From NCBI RefSeq assembly GCF_003367175.1, contig NZ_QRGA01000016.1:186001-250000 (forward strand): DNA of 64,000 bases, in the 5' to 3' direction. The position numbers were made by a program, and so were the translations under genes. The notes beneath the pieces are model-generated. The model worked only from the letters and a program-made list of their open reading frames with translations. It ran no database searches and was not told the origin of the DNA. Source of the stretch: Trinickia dinghuensis. GTDB taxonomy: Bacteria > Pseudomonadota > Gammaproteobacteria > Burkholderiales > Burkholderiaceae. Numbering within the stretch: position 1 is the stretch's first letter; each line of letters opens with the position of its first letter. This document shows, one piece after another, positions 9,098-18,706 of this stretch.

Positions 9098-9661
9098 CTA
9101 AATACCGAACATCGTCAGCGACACGGCCATCCGCGTGATCACCATCAGCAACACCTGCACGATCACGAACAGCAGAATCGGCGAGAGGTCGATGCCGCCA
9201 AGATTCGGAATCACGCGGCGCAGCGGATTCAGGAACGGCGCGGTCAGCTGAGAGAGGATCGACATGGCGGGCGAACTCGGATTGAGCCACGACAGCAGGG
9301 CCATCAGGATCGTCAGCCAGATAACGAGATTCAGTGCCCACTTGACGAGCGTGAGCACCGACACGAGCGCGATGGTGGGGGCGAACTGAAGCGGATCGAC
9401 GCCCGCGAGCGCGATCATCGCCACGACGAAGACGACCGCCGCCAGCAGCGCCGCGACGATGCTCGCCACGTCGACGCGCTTGGCCTTCGGCAGCACGCGC
9501 CGCAGCGGCAGGACGAGCCAGTTCGTCGCCTGGAAAATGGCGTTGGATACAGGGTTGTACGGCGGCAGGCGCACGACCTGCAACCAGGCGCGCAGAATCA
9601 GCGCGGCGCCGAACAACGTGAAAATAGTGTTGAGCAGAAAACGGGCAATATCCCCGAACAT
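9098..9661 (-). CDS. YggT family membrane protein
   Basis: A 187-residue protein with two YggT repeats of about 80 residues, each with two hydrophobic segments and an NPVSN or NPLRR motif following the first segment (LPPYNPVSNAIFQATNWLVLPLRRVLP and TAPFLNPLRRVIPNLGGIDLSP). The family is linked to cell division and cation homeostasis and often sits near proC. The ATG at 9661 has a strong GAAGGAAAGG site. Confidence 0.93.
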   Translation of the reverse strand: MFGDIARFLLNTIFTLFGAALILRAWLQVVRLPPYNPVSNAIFQATNWLVLPLRRVLPKAKRVDVASIVAALLAAVVFVVAMIALAGVDPLQFAPTIALVSVLTLVKWALNLVIWLTILMALLSWLNPSSPAMSILSQLTAPFLNPLRRVIPNLGGIDLSPILLFVIVQVLLMVITRMAVSLTMFGI

Positions 9662-9758
9662 CTTCGATCCTTTCCTTCTTTGAGTCTCTTGTTTGGCACA
9701 CGCCGAGCGCCTACGCCAGGCGTTCGACGCATCGGTCCAACCTGCGAGGCGGCGCCCG

Positions 9759-10076
9759 TCAGACGTTCACGAGCACTTCGCTGATCACAATTTGCGGCGC
9801 GCTGTCGGTGTAATTCGGGATGTCGGCGACGAGTTCGGCCGCCACCGGTTTGAATACCTCCGTGAACGCCTCCACCGAGTCGAACAGAAAATGACCGGCC
9901 GCCACGAAGGCCGCTGCCGAACCCGGTTCTCCGCCGCTGATGCCCTTATCGACGGACCATCCCTTCAGCGCCGGTTCGAAATACTGGGCCGCCTGCTTCA
10001 TATGCTTGGCGCAATAGTAGTCGAAGTCGAAACGGACATTTTCTCGATAGGGATAAAGGATGCTGACCTTGATCAT
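9759..10076 (-). CDS. EthD-family ferredoxin-like-fold protein
   Basis: A 105-residue protein with the small EthD dimeric alpha-beta barrel layout: VSILYPYRENVRFDFDYYCAKHM at the start and a conserved HFLFDSVEAFTEVF region. Members often act in degradation of ethers or polyketides, but many are uncharacterised. It lies between the DUF2520 gene and yggT on the same strand. Confidence 0.85.
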   Translation of the reverse strand: MIKVSILYPYRENVRFDFDYYCAKHMKQAAQYFEPALKGWSVDKGISGGEPGSAAAFVAAGHFLFDSVEAFTEVFKPVAAELVADIPNYTDSAPQIVISEVLVNV

Positions 10077-10158
10077 TTTGGCGTTCTCGTCAGGTTGCTG
10101 GGCGGCACCGAGGGCCGCACAAGGCGGCCGTGAGCGCCGGTCGTCACCATATCACGGC

Positions 10159-11088
10159 TTACGTTGCGCCTGCACTTCGCGAGAGGGAGCGCTCTAGGCG
10201 CGCGAGCGTCGCTTCGACCGCCTCGGTCATCGCATCGATCGACGCCGGAGGCTGCGTGCGCGATCGCGCGAGCGACAGCGCGCGTCGCGTGAGCAGCGCA
10301 TAGAGCGTCGCATGGTCGGAGCCGAGCGCTTCGAAGGCCGCGAGCTGCTGCTCGAGCACGGCCGCGTCGCCGCGCGAGACGGGGCCCGCCAGCGCGCCGG
10401 ACAGGCCCTTTGCGCGCGCGGCCTGAACCGTGCCCGCGAGCATCGGCAACAGCGCGCGCAGCGATTGGTCTTCGTCGAAGCCGAGCGTGCCCCAGACGTC
10501 GACCGCCTCCGCGAGCGCGGCCAGCGCGAAGCTGGCCGCGTAGTGCGCCGCGCCGTGGTACAGCATCCGCCGCGCGCCCTCGAGCGTCAGTATTTCGCAA
10601 CCGAGCGAACGCGCGAGCGCGCCAAGAAGCGGGGCGAGCTCGCCTTGTGCCTCGATCGTCACCGAGCAGCCGGCGATGCGCTCGAGGTCCGCTTCGTCGC
10701 CGCTGAATAAATAAAGCGGATGAAACCCGCCGATCGATACGCCTTGCGCGCCGGCCGCCGCGAGCACGCCGACGCTCGTTGCACCGCTGCAGTGCACGAG
10801 CGCGGCCGAGCGGCCGTCGCGCGTATCGAATCTCAGATTGTTCGCGATCGTACCGATGCTGTCATCGGGAACCGCTAAAAAGACAAGATCGGAAGAATCG
10901 GCAACGGCCTGCGCATCGGCCACGGCCCGGCACAGCGGCAGGGCACAGGCGAGGCGCCCGGCGGAATCGGACGAGCGGGCGGTCACCGCGGCGACGGGAT
11001 AGCCCGCGCGGGCGAAGCCCGTCGCCAGGCAGCGCGCCAAGCGGCCCGCGCCGATGAACCCGAGACGTGGAAGAGCAGGAAGCGGCAT
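10159..11088 (-). CDS. Rossmann-like and DUF2520 domain protein
   Basis: A 309-residue predicted NAD(P)-dependent oxidoreductase. The N-terminal half begins LGFIGAGRLARCLATGFARAGY, the dinucleotide-binding loop, followed by VFLAVPDDSIG and HCSGA. The second half is DUF2520 with FHPLYLFSG and the MLYHGAAHYAASFALAALAE motif. The start at 11088 is chosen because the Rossmann strand begins there; upstream sequence in the open frame is not family-like. The substrate is unknown. Confidence 0.9.
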   Translation of the reverse strand: MPLPALPRLGFIGAGRLARCLATGFARAGYPVAAVTARSSDSAGRLACALPLCRAVADAQAVADSSDLVFLAVPDDSIGTIANNLRFDTRDGRSAALVHCSGATSVGVLAAAGAQGVSIGGFHPLYLFSGDEADLERIAGCSVTIEAQGELAPLLGALARSLGCEILTLEGARRMLYHGAAHYAASFALAALAEAVDVWGTLGFDEDQSLRALLPMLAGTVQAARAKGLSGALAGPVSRGDAAVLEQQLAAFEALGSDHATLYALLTRRALSLARSRTQPPASIDAMTEAVEATLARLERSLSRSAGAT

Positions 11089-11350
11089 GGTCGAACCGTA
11101 CGGAACGCGCTTGCCGCGCGTTGCGGCGTAAAACGACGAAGCCGCCAGTATCGCGCATCGGGGTCCCATCGTGGGCCTACTCATTGCGCATACCGCGTCG
11201 CGTGCCGATTCGCAACGGGGGTTCGTGCCGATTTTCGCCGATGCGTTTCGAGCGTCGTATTGAGAGGCGCAGTCGGTCAATCGTAATACGTACCGGACTG
11301 ACGCGCTTCGTTCTTCGTTCTTGTGTCGCAGCCATGCATGGGAGGTCACG

Positions 11351-11512
11351 ATGAACGTTTTTTCATACCGTAAACATTTGCGGTTCCTCAGCCGCGCGCA
11401 GCGCCGCCTTTGGTGGGATCAGAAAAAGCGCCTGACGCCGCGGGTCAAGATCGGGGAGGCTTACGTGCCCCCCAGCATCACGCGCGAATTCACTTACGTG
11501 AAAGTCGGATGA
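11351..11512 (+). CDS. small basic protein of unknown function
   Basis: A 53-residue protein from an ATG preceded by GGAGGTCACG, a strong ribosome binding site. It is rich in Arg and Lys with aromatic residues (SYRKHLRFLSRAQRRLWWDQKKR) and ends in a hydrophilic tail. It has no signal peptide and no recognised domain. The strong site and clean stop support a real gene. Confidence 0.6.
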   Translation: MNVFSYRKHLRFLSRAQRRLWWDQKKRLTPRVKIGEAYVPPSITREFTYVKVG

Positions 11513-11931
11513 CACGTCGGAGGCAGGGTCATCGATGGCTAGGCGTCATGGCTCGCACGCCCGTCGTTCATGTCGAAACATCGAAACGAGCGGGTGGGCG
11601 GCGCCCCGGCGATTGCTTCCGGCTTCGGTAGTCAGCGCATGCCGGCCGCGGACGTACGCGCATGCAACGAATTTGTAATTAAACATTACCGACGGTGTCG
11701 GATCGTTTGGCCTTCGAGCGGTAAAATCTCACCTATCGCGCCTCGCCACGCTTGGCGGGCGCCGATCTTCGCGGTTGCTCGGGTGCGCCCCGATTGCAAT
11801 TTGCAACAAATGCCCAGCCCTCGTTCCGCGCTTTTTCGATACATTGGATGCGTAGGTTGCTGCCGTGCCGCTCGGTGTTTCGCGCCTTCGTGGCCCGGCC
11901 GCCCATTCGCCAGAGGGCAAGAGGAACAGTA
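11513..11931. other. intergenic region upstream of PXPV gene
   Basis: These 419 bases hold no convincing frame. An AT-richer patch near 11670-11690 (TTTGTAATTAAACATTACC) and a stretch before 11860 could hold promoters for the exported protein at 11932, but no clear -35/-10 pair with proper spacing stands out. Confidence 0.4.
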
Positions 11932-12213
11932 ATGAAAAAGCTCGCTTCGTTGATCGCTGTCGCAGCATTGAGCGCGGGTTTCGCCGCGACGGCTCAGGCG
12001 CACGTGTCGATCGGCGTCGGCATCGGCATTCCGGTCGCGCCGGCTTACCCTGTCTACGCACCGCCGCCGCCCGTGTATTACGCACCGCCTCCGCCGGTCG
12101 TCTACGCGCCGGCCCCGGCCTACTACGGCCCGCCGCCCGTGGTCGTCGGCGGCTACTGGGGTGGCGGGTACTACCACCATTACCATCACCGCCGGTATTA
12201 CCGGGGCTGGTGA
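11932..12213 (+). CDS. PXPV-repeat exported protein
   Basis: A 93-residue protein with a signal peptide (residues 1-23, cleavage after AQA) followed by a valine-, proline- and tyrosine-rich repeat (VYAPPPPVYYAPPPP, then VVYAPAPAYYGPPPV) and a Gly/Tyr/His tail. This is the low-complexity PXPV type common in Burkholderiales; the function is unknown. It has a GAGGAACAGTA site. The perfect 15-bp hairpin downstream probably ends its transcript. Confidence 0.85.
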   Translation: MKKLASLIAVAALSAGFAATAQAHVSIGVGIGIPVAPAYPVYAPPPPVYYAPPPPVVYAPAPAYYGPPPVVVGGYWGGGYYHHYHHRRYYRGW

Positions 12214-12267
12214 TCGCGCTTGCGTCGGGCGAATGCTCGCCTGACGTGTAGCGACGGATGCACCGGT

Positions 12268-12311
12268 GCCAACGGCGCAACGTCGGCTTTTCGCCGCGTT
12301 GCGCCGTTGGC
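12268..12311. terminator. long perfect hairpin, probable bidirectional terminator
   Basis: A perfect 15-bp stem (GCCAACGGCGCAACG at 12268-12282 and its complement at 12297-12311) with a 14-base loop lies between two convergent genes, the PXPV gene and the asparaginase. The T-tract is weak (GTTTA), so termination may be factor-assisted. Confidence 0.6.
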
Positions 12312-12390
12312 GTTTACGGGACTCGGTATTCAGTATCTCGGTATTCGCGGCGCCTGGGTTGCCGAGTGCGCGCTCGAAGCGCGCTAGCGT

Positions 12391-13482
12391 TTATGTCGCT
12401 TGGCGTGCGAGCGGGACGCGTACTTCCATACGCCCGACTTCGAGCCCGACTGTGTTTCTGATCGTCGGCGCGCGAAATTTGTCCAGTTGCGCGCGTTGAG
12501 ACGCCGTGCCGATACCGAGGTCGTGAAGCAATTCAGTGACGACGGCGGTCAGAATCGCGCCGTTGCCGTCTTCCATTTTCACAGCCAGGCCGAGCGGGCC
12601 GTCGATGCCGTCGACGCCGTGCGCGCCCGCGCGCACGCCGAGCCCATAGCTGCCTTCCGCGCCGACTTTGCCGACGACATTGCCGCCGAACGCGCTCATC
12701 AGCGCCGTGCAAAAACGTCCGTCGCCCGCGACCCATTCCGGGTGCGTCGTCATCGCGGCATAGATACGCGCGAGCGCGGCGTCGCGCGCGCTCGCCGGCG
12801 TACCCCGCGCTGCTTGATCGGCGGCACTCGCCAGTTTCGCGAACAAGCGGGCAAGGCGGTCGAGCGCGAAGCTCGGGGTCGGCAGGTTGCAGCCGTCGAT
12901 GCCCCAAGCGATGTCGGCTTCGTCTAGATCGACGAGTTCGGCCAGCGTGCGCTTCACGCTCTGCTGCAGGGGATGCTCGGGGCGCTCGTAGTCCTTCGTC
13001 GGCTGACCCATGGCCAGTGCGGCCGCGAGCATGCCGGCGTGTTTGCCGGAGCAGTTGCTGCATACCGGCGTCGGCGCGAAGTCGCGCTTGATCCATGCGC
13101 GCTGGACCGCGTCCGAGATTGCCGGATGACCGCCGCAGCGCATGTCGTCTTCGGTCACGTGCGCTTTCGCGAGCATGGCGCGCGCGCGGGCGATATGACG
13201 GTCCTCGCTGTTGTGCGATGCGCACATCAAGGCGAGATCGGCCTCGTCGAAGCCGAAGCGCTCGAGCGCACCCGTTTCGAGAATGGCCAGGGCTTGAGCC
13301 GGCTTGACGGCCGAGCGCGGCAGCGTGAGGCGATGCGGGTCGCCGAATGCGTAGAGCAGGCGGCCGGCGCCGTCGACGACGGCGACATGCGCCTGATGAC
13401 GGTTTTCAACAGCCGGGCCGCGATAGGTCGTGACGGCGGCCGGGGCGGCTTGCGTGGTTTCAGCGGCTTGAGCGGCATTCAT
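12391..13482 (-). CDS. asparaginase (type II-like, PF06089 family)
   Basis: A 363-residue protein of the AsnaseII family found in Rhizobium and Burkholderia, unrelated in sequence to E. coli AnsA/AnsB. Family motifs include VENRHQAHVAVVD near the start, LPRSAVKPAQALAI, CASHNSEDRH, VCSNCSGKHAGMLA (the conserved Ser-x-Lys-containing segment) and WGIDGCNLPTPSFAL. It follows ubiD by 61 bases on the same strand and could be co-transcribed. No signal peptide is seen, so it is probably cytoplasmic. Confidence 0.92.
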   Translation of the reverse strand: MNAAQAAETTQAAPAAVTTYRGPAVENRHQAHVAVVDGAGRLLYAFGDPHRLTLPRSAVKPAQALAILETGALERFGFDEADLALMCASHNSEDRHIARARAMLAKAHVTEDDMRCGGHPAISDAVQRAWIKRDFAPTPVCSNCSGKHAGMLAAALAMGQPTKDYERPEHPLQQSVKRTLAELVDLDEADIAWGIDGCNLPTPSFALDRLARLFAKLASAADQAARGTPASARDAALARIYAAMTTHPEWVAGDGRFCTALMSAFGGNVVGKVGAEGSYGLGVRAGAHGVDGIDGPLGLAVKMEDGNGAILTAVVTELLHDLGIGTASQRAQLDKFRAPTIRNTVGLEVGRMEVRVPLARQAT

Positions 13483-13543
13483 GGTTGAGCGATGTCCTCG
13501 ACAGGTCGAATGAGCATGAGCGTGAGCGGCGCGCCGCGCGGCT

Positions 13544-15118
13544 TCAGCGCGCGAGCCCCAGGCGTTCGTACAAAGCGTCGACGCGCGTCTTCACCGCGGC
13601 GTCCATCGCGATCGGACGCCCCCATTCGCGATCGGTCTCGCCCGGCCACTTGTTGGTCGCGTCGATGCCCATTTTCGAGCCGAGGCCCGCGATGGGGGAG
13701 GCGAAGTCGAGGTAGTCGATCGGCGTGCGCTCGACGAGCACCGTGTCGCGCGCCGGGTCGACACGCGTCGTGATTGCCCAGATGACTTCCTTCCAATCGC
13801 GCACGTCGACATCTTCGTCGACGACGACGATGAACTTCGTATACATGAATTGGCGCAAGAAGCTCCAGACGCCGAACATCACGCGTTTCGAATGTCCGGC
13901 GTAGCTCTTCTTCATCTGCACGATGGCCATCCGATAGCTGCAGCCTTCGGGCGGGAGATAGAAATCGGTGATCTCGGGAAACTGCTTCTGCAGGAGCGGC
14001 ACGAACACTTCGTTCAGCGCGACGCCGAGCATGGCGGGCTCGTCGGGCGGCTTGCCTGTATACGTGGAGTGATAGATCGCGTCGCGGCGCATCGTGATGC
14101 GCTCGACCGTGAAGACGGGGAACCACTCCTGTTCGTTGTAGTAGCCCGTGTGATCGCCGTAGGGCCCTTCGAGCGCGTGCTCGTAGCCGGCCGCCGCGCT
14201 TTTCGACGGCCGCGGCGGTGCGCCGGCTGGGAGCGCGCCGGGCTCGCCTTCGCCCGGGTAGATGAATCCTTCCAGGACGATTTCGGCACGGGCCGGCACT
14301 TGCAGTGTTTCGAGGCCCGGCGTCAGGCATCGCGCGAGCTCGGTGCGCGCGCCGCGCAGCAGGCCGGCGAATTGATATTCGGACAACGTATCGGGCACGG
14401 GCGTGACGGCGCCGAGCATCGTGGCCGGATCCGCGCCGAGCACGACGGCGACCGGATACGGCTTGCCCGGGTTCGCTTGTGCGAACTCGCGGAAATCGAG
14501 CGCGCCGCCGCGGTGCGCGAGCCAGCGCATGATCAGCTTGTTGCGGCCGATCAACTGCTGACGATAGATGCCGAGATTCTGGCGCGGCTTGTTCGGGCCG
14601 CGCGTGACGGTCAACCCCCAGGTGACGAGCGGGGCGGCGTCGCCCGGCCAGCAGGTCTGAATCGGCAGACGAGCCAAGTCGACGTCGTTGCCTTCCCAGA
14701 CGATCTCCTGACAGGGCGGCGAGCTGACGGTCTTCGGTGCCATGTCCCAGACTGCCTTGGCGAGCGTCAGCAGCTTGCCGGCGTCCTTGAGCCCCTTCGG
14801 CGGCTCCGGTTCCTTGAGCGCCGACAGCAGCCGTCCCACGTCGCGCAGCGAGCGCAGTGCGGCACCTTCCTCGGCTGCCGCCGTCTCGTCGATGCCCATG
14901 CCGAGTGCGATCCGGCGCGTCGTGCCGAACAGGTTGCCGAGCACGGGGATCGTATGCCCCGCGGGGGCGTTGAACAGCAACGCCGGCCCGCCGGCGCGCA
15001 GCACACGGTCGCAAAGTTCTGTCATCTCGAGCACCGGCGACACGCTTTCCGGCACGCGCCGTAGCTCGCCTAGGGCCTCGAGGCGCCCGATGAAGTCCCG
15101 CAAGTCCTTGTATTTCAT
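13544..15118 (-). CDS. ubiD: 4-hydroxy-3-polyprenylbenzoate decarboxylase UbiD
   Basis: A 524-residue enzyme of ubiquinone biosynthesis that uses prenylated FMN made by UbiX. The start [19 protein letters not shown] is typical. The metal- and cofactor-binding region around [24 protein letters not shown] and the acidic catalytic region [21 protein letters not shown] are seen. An insertion after residue ~300 ([14 protein letters not shown]) is common in this group. The length is normal. Confidence 0.97.
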   Translation of the reverse strand: MKYKDLRDFIGRLEALGELRRVPESVSPVLEMTELCDRVLRAGGPALLFNAPAGHTIPVLGNLFGTTRRIALGMGIDETAAAEEGAALRSLRDVGRLLSALKEPEPPKGLKDAGKLLTLAKAVWDMAPKTVSSPPCQEIVWEGNDVDLARLPIQTCWPGDAAPLVTWGLTVTRGPNKPRQNLGIYRQQLIGRNKLIMRWLAHRGGALDFREFAQANPGKPYPVAVVLGADPATMLGAVTPVPDTLSEYQFAGLLRGARTELARCLTPGLETLQVPARAEIVLEGFIYPGEGEPGALPAGAPPRPSKSAAAGYEHALEGPYGDHTGYYNEQEWFPVFTVERITMRRDAIYHSTYTGKPPDEPAMLGVALNEVFVPLLQKQFPEITDFYLPPEGCSYRMAIVQMKKSYAGHSKRVMFGVWSFLRQFMYTKFIVVVDEDVDVRDWKEVIWAITTRVDPARDTVLVERTPIDYLDFASPIAGLGSKMGIDATNKWPGETDREWGRPIAMDAAVKTRVDALYERLGLAR

Positions 15119-15311
15119 GATTTCGTTGTTTGGCTAGCGGCGCCTCGACGGGAGTGGGCGCCAAGCAGGCGACGATTTTACCTGTGGAAAGCAAGGACGT
15201 TCGTTCGGCGCTGAGATCGCAAAATAGTTGAAAGGCGCACGGGGCGTGGATATCGGCCGCGCCAGCCCGATCCTTAATTACATTTTGTTATGATTTCGAG
15301 AATTTGTAGCA

Positions 15312-15339
15312 TTGACGATCTATAAAAGCCTGCTAGAAT
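15312..15339 (+). promoter_or_regulatory. sigma-70 promoter of the transglycosylase leader
   Basis: TTGACG (15312-15317) and TAGAAT (15334-15339) are separated by 16 bases, close to consensus, in an AT-rich stretch. Transcription would begin near 15346, giving a leader of about 380 bases before the transglycosylase gene, or a separate small RNA if the hairpin at 15475-15507 terminates it. Confidence 0.7.
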
Positions 15340-15345
15340 CCGTCC

Positions 15346-15724
15346 ACATTGGCTGCAGGGCCAAGTAGTTTTGTTGTGTTACTGCCCTCGATCCAGCTCG
15401 CGGCACGAACAAAGTGTCGCGCTACCGTACGCCGCCCTGCACGGCGCTCTTACGGTCTATTTGGTGGTCATTGTGCCGGCGCACGGTTATCAATCGCGCC
15501 GGCTTTTGCGTGAGAGCCACTGTGCGCGTGCCATCGGTGCGCTGCCGGTTCCTTTTTTGTCCGATGTGGCTCTCCACACGGTTCACTGCCGCTTCGCGCG
15601 GTAGGGTGCCGTATCCCGGCGTTCTCGAGGTCCGACCAAGGCCCGTGGCGCCTTGGCCCGTTCGATAGGCGCTTCGCGCGCTGCTGTACCCGTCGAGACG
15701 AGCCATGCTCAATGGGAGAACTGA
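15346..15724 (+). ncRNA. structured leader or small RNA of unknown family
   Basis: No gene is present. Three inverted repeats follow the promoter: an 8-bp perfect stem GCCGGCGC / GCGCCGGC at 15475-15503 followed by TTTT, a 9-bp perfect stem GAGAGCCAC / GTGGCTCTC at 15512-15574 enclosing a T-run, and CCAAGGC / GCCTTGG at 15636-15656. The first could end a ~160-nt RNA. It was compared by eye with 6S RNA and known riboswitches without a match. Confidence 0.4.
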
Positions 15725-16861
15725 ATGAATACTTGGTTATCGTCGCGTTCCGACGACAGTTTCGGCGCCGTGGTTCGCGCCGCGCTGCGCCGCGGGACGC
15801 GTGTCAGCCACCATCTGTTCAGCATCGTCGGCGTATGCGCCGTGCTGGTCGGCCTAGCCTTGTGGCTGCTTCCGACCGTGCGCGGCACCCTGGCCGCACG
15901 GATGATGCCGTTCATCGAAGCGGCGGTCCAGGCTGGCCCGGCGCGGCTTCTGAGCGGACATCCGCTGCCGGCGTTCGGCGTGCCTTCGCCATCGTCCGAA
16001 GGTGCCGACGGCGCGCCCACCCTCGACAACACGCGCTATGACGGCGCGTTCGATGGCAGTGGCGCAAGCGGCTTGTCGATGGCGGCGGCCCCCGCGGCCG
16101 ATACGCATCTGCCCGCGAGCATCACGCCGTCGAACCTGTACCTGCTGGCAAAGATGATCTCGTCGCAGCCCGTGTCGGCCGACGCGCGCGACGACCGCGT
16201 GCTCGTATCGACGCGCGAGCAGGCGCTCGTGACGTCCTACTTGTCGCGCCGCTATCACGTGGCGCAGGAGCCCGTCGGCGATCTCGTCAAGGCCGCGTTC
16301 GACACGGGCCGGCAAGTCGGCCTCGATCCGCTGCTGCTGCTCGCCGTGATGGCGATCGAATCGGGCTTCAATCCGTATGCGGAAAGCGGTGTCGGCGCGC
16401 AAGGGCTCATGCAGGTCATGTCGAAGGTTCACTCGGACAAGTTCCAGTACTTCGGCGGCACCGGCGCGGCACTCGAGCCGCTCGCGAACATCACCGTGGG
16501 CGCCGTGGTGCTGAAGGATTGCATCGCGCGCGGCGGTTCGTTGACCGATGGCTTGCGTTTGTACGTCGGTTCGACCTCGCAGGACGACGGCGGCTACGGT
16601 GCCAAGGTGCTGGCCGAACGCGGACGGCTGCGCGACGTGGCACGCGGCCGTCAGGTGCCGATCAATGCGCCGCAGGCTCCGCAAAAGCCGGTGCTGGCCG
16701 CGACCAAGCGCGTTCAAGTGGCGCTCAATAGCAACCACCCGGCTACGGCCCAAGTGAAGACGAGCGCGGCCAATACTTCGTCTACGCCGGTATCGGACGA
16801 CGATGGCGGCAACGCGAATCAGCCGCATCCGTCGAACGCACAAGCCGAACTCGGCGCTTAA
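15725..16861 (+). CDS. lytic transglycosylase (SLT domain), membrane-anchored
   Basis: A 378-residue protein with one N-terminal membrane segment (residues about 38-60), a linker of 80 residues and a goose-type lysozyme/SLT domain at about 190-315. The catalytic Glu lies in MAIESGFNPYAESGVGAQGLMQVM, the diagnostic ES-x-FNP and G-A-GLMQVM motifs. It would cleave peptidoglycan in the periplasm. The C-terminal ~65 residues are Ala/Asn/Thr-rich and probably disordered. It has a GGGAGAACTGA site before the ATG. Confidence 0.93.
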   Translation: MNTWLSSRSDDSFGAVVRAALRRGTRVSHHLFSIVGVCAVLVGLALWLLPTVRGTLAARMMPFIEAAVQAGPARLLSGHPLPAFGVPSPSSEGADGAPTLDNTRYDGAFDGSGASGLSMAAAPAADTHLPASITPSNLYLLAKMISSQPVSADARDDRVLVSTREQALVTSYLSRRYHVAQEPVGDLVKAAFDTGRQVGLDPLLLLAVMAIESGFNPYAESGVGAQGLMQVMSKVHSDKFQYFGGTGAALEPLANITVGAVVLKDCIARGGSLTDGLRLYVGSTSQDDGGYGAKVLAERGRLRDVARGRQVPINAPQAPQKPVLAATKRVQVALNSNHPATAQVKTSAANTSSTPVSDDDGGNANQPHPSNAQAELGA

Positions 16862-16902
16862 GTCTCGCGACCCTCGCAAAGCGCAAAAAGAAAGAGAAAG
16901 TC

Positions 16903-16931
16903 GAAAAAAAGCACCCTCGGGTGCTTTTTTT
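16903..16931. terminator. bidirectional intrinsic terminator
   Basis: GCACCC and GGGTGC (16911-16924) are flanked by a seven-base A-run and a seven-base T-run. The position between the converging transglycosylase and aminotransferase genes fits a shared terminator. Confidence 0.9.
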
Positions 16932-16992
16932 ATTGCGGATCGGATCCGCGTGGCCGGTGTGGGGCGACGCCGCGCCACATCGCATCAATGAC

Positions 16993-18186
16993 TCAGCGCC
17001 CAAACAGCCGTGCCAAGCGTTCGACCGCTTCCTCGAGCGACGTATAGGCCGTCGCGTACGACAACCGGATGTAATCGCGCGGCGCGTGTTGTCCGAAGTC
17101 GAGCCCCGGGACGAGCACGACGCCCGCATCGTGAAGCATCGCTTTCGTGAGCGCGGCGCTGTCGCCCGCGGCTGGGTGGGGGACGCCGCGGCAATCGGCA
17201 TAGACGTAGAACGCGCCGTCGGGCGTGACGGGCACCTTGAAGCCGAGCCGCTCGAGGGCGGGCACGATGAAATCGCGCCGGCGCTTGAATTCGAGGCGCC
17301 GGCCCTCGTAGATCTCGATCGTCTCGGGTTCGAAGCAGGCCAGGGCGGCATGCTGCGCCAGCGCCGACGCGCAGATGAACAAATTCTGCGCGAGCTTTTC
17401 GAACGCGCCGATCATCGAGGTGGGCACGACGAGCCAGCCGAGCCGCCAGCCCGTCATGTTGAAGTACTTCGAGAAGCTGTTGACGGTGACGACGTCGTCG
17501 CCGAACGACAGCGCCGATACGGGCCGCGCGTCGTACGACAGCCCTTGGTAGATTTCATCGACGATCGTGAAGCCGCCGCGCGCGCGCACGGCTTTGACGA
17601 TCCGTTCGAGTTCCGCGGGCTCGATCGAGGTGCCGGTCGGATTCGACGGCGACGCGAGCAGCACGCCTCGCGTCTTTTCGCCCCAGAGCCGTTCGATGTC
17701 GGCGGCCGTCAGTTGATACCGTGCTTCGGGGCCGCTCGGGACGAGCACGGGCTTACCTTCCGTCGCGGCCACGAAATGGCGGTTGCAAGGGTAGGACGGG
17801 TCGGGCATCAGGACTTCGTCGTCGCGATCGACGAGTGCCGCGCAGGCCAGCAGCAGCGCGGCCGATGCGCCGGCCGTGATGACGATCCGCGCCGGATCGA
17901 CGATGAGCCCGTAGTTTTGCTGGTAGTACGCGGCGATGGCTTCCCGCAGCGGCGCGATGCCGAGGGCGCCCGTGTACTGCGTCACGCCGCGCCGCAGCGC
18001 TTGCGCGGCGGCTTCGACAACGGGTTCGGGCGCCGTGAAATCGGGCTCGCCGATGCCCATGTGGATGATATGGCGCCCCGCCAGTTCGAGCTGCCGGGCT
18101 TCCTTGGCGAGCTCCATGACGTAGAACGGCGCGATCGCGTCGACACGCGACGCGAGCTTCGTGAGCGGTTCTGCCGCGATATTCAT
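16993..18186 (-). CDS. PLP-dependent aminotransferase (class I/II)
   Basis: A 397-residue fold type I enzyme. HIIHMGIGEPDFTAPEPV near the start, QYTGALGIAPLREAIAAYY, LLASPSNPTGTSI, and the PLP-lysine loop TVNSFSKYFNMTGWRLGW (lysine in FSKYF) are visible, with the C-terminal arginine in YIRLSYATAY. The ATG at 18186 is chosen as the family start. The substrate is probably aspartate, alanine or an aromatic amino acid, but this cannot be set by eye. It lies 83 bases downstream of nusB on the same strand. Confidence 0.92.
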   Translation of the reverse strand: MNIAAEPLTKLASRVDAIAPFYVMELAKEARQLELAGRHIIHMGIGEPDFTAPEPVVEAAAQALRRGVTQYTGALGIAPLREAIAAYYQQNYGLIVDPARIVITAGASAALLLACAALVDRDDEVLMPDPSYPCNRHFVAATEGKPVLVPSGPEARYQLTAADIERLWGEKTRGVLLASPSNPTGTSIEPAELERIVKAVRARGGFTIVDEIYQGLSYDARPVSALSFGDDVVTVNSFSKYFNMTGWRLGWLVVPTSMIGAFEKLAQNLFICASALAQHAALACFEPETIEIYEGRRLEFKRRRDFIVPALERLGFKVPVTPDGAFYVYADCRGVPHPAAGDSAALTKAMLHDAGVVLVPGLDFGQHAPRDYIRLSYATAYTSLEEAVERLARLFGR

Positions 18187-18268
18187 GCTAAGTGCCTTGA
18201 TTCTTCCGGATTCGATCGGCGTGGGCCGCGGGTAGCGGCGCACGCGACGAGAACTGACCGGCGAGGGC

Positions 18269-18706
18269 TCAGCGGTTGGTGCGCCCTGCCTGCGACTCCG
18301 TGGTACGCAACTTCAAGGCGAGCTTGTCGAGCACGCCGTTGACATACTTGTAGCCGTCCGAGCCGCCGAACGTCTTCGCGAGTTCGACGGCTTCGTTGAT
18401 GACGACGCGATACGGAATATCCAGGTGATGCTTGAACTCGAACGCGGCCACGAGCAGCACGGCCCGCTCGACGGGCGAGAGCTGCTCGATCGGCCGATCG
18501 AGGCACGGCGCGAGATCGGCCGAGAGCTCGGCGCTCTCGCGGATCACCCCGTGCAGCAAGGCATCGAGGTGCTCCTGATCGGCCTTGTCGAAGCCTTGCG
18601 CCCCGCGCAGCTGGGCGTCGATTTCACCGGCGGGCGCGCCCGACAGCAGCCACTGATACAGCCCCTGCGTGGCTAGTTCGCGGGAGCGTCTGCGGGCGCT
18701 CTTCAT
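18269..18706 (-). CDS. nusB: transcription antitermination factor NusB
   Basis: A 145-residue all-helical RNA-binding protein of the NusB/S10 antitermination complex. [19 protein letters not shown] at the start and [47 protein letters not shown] at the end match the family closely. Its start overlaps the ribH stop by four bases (ATGA), the usual ribH-nusB arrangement. Confidence 0.97.
   Translation of the reverse strand: MKSARRRSRELATQGLYQWLLSGAPAGEIDAQLRGAQGFDKADQEHLDALLHGVIRESAELSADLAPCLDRPIEQLSPVERAVLLVAAFEFKHHLDIPYRVVINEAVELAKTFGGSDGYKYVNGVLDKLALKLRTTESQAGRTNR

Noticed and set aside
15346-15507. 6S RNA candidate
   Set aside because: No long closing stem with a central bubble could be drawn, and no recalled 6S conserved segments were found; kept only as an unassigned leader or small RNA.
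16921-18342. 473-residue open frame opposite the aminotransferase
   Set aside because: Antisense shadow; the aminotransferase has complete catalytic motifs.
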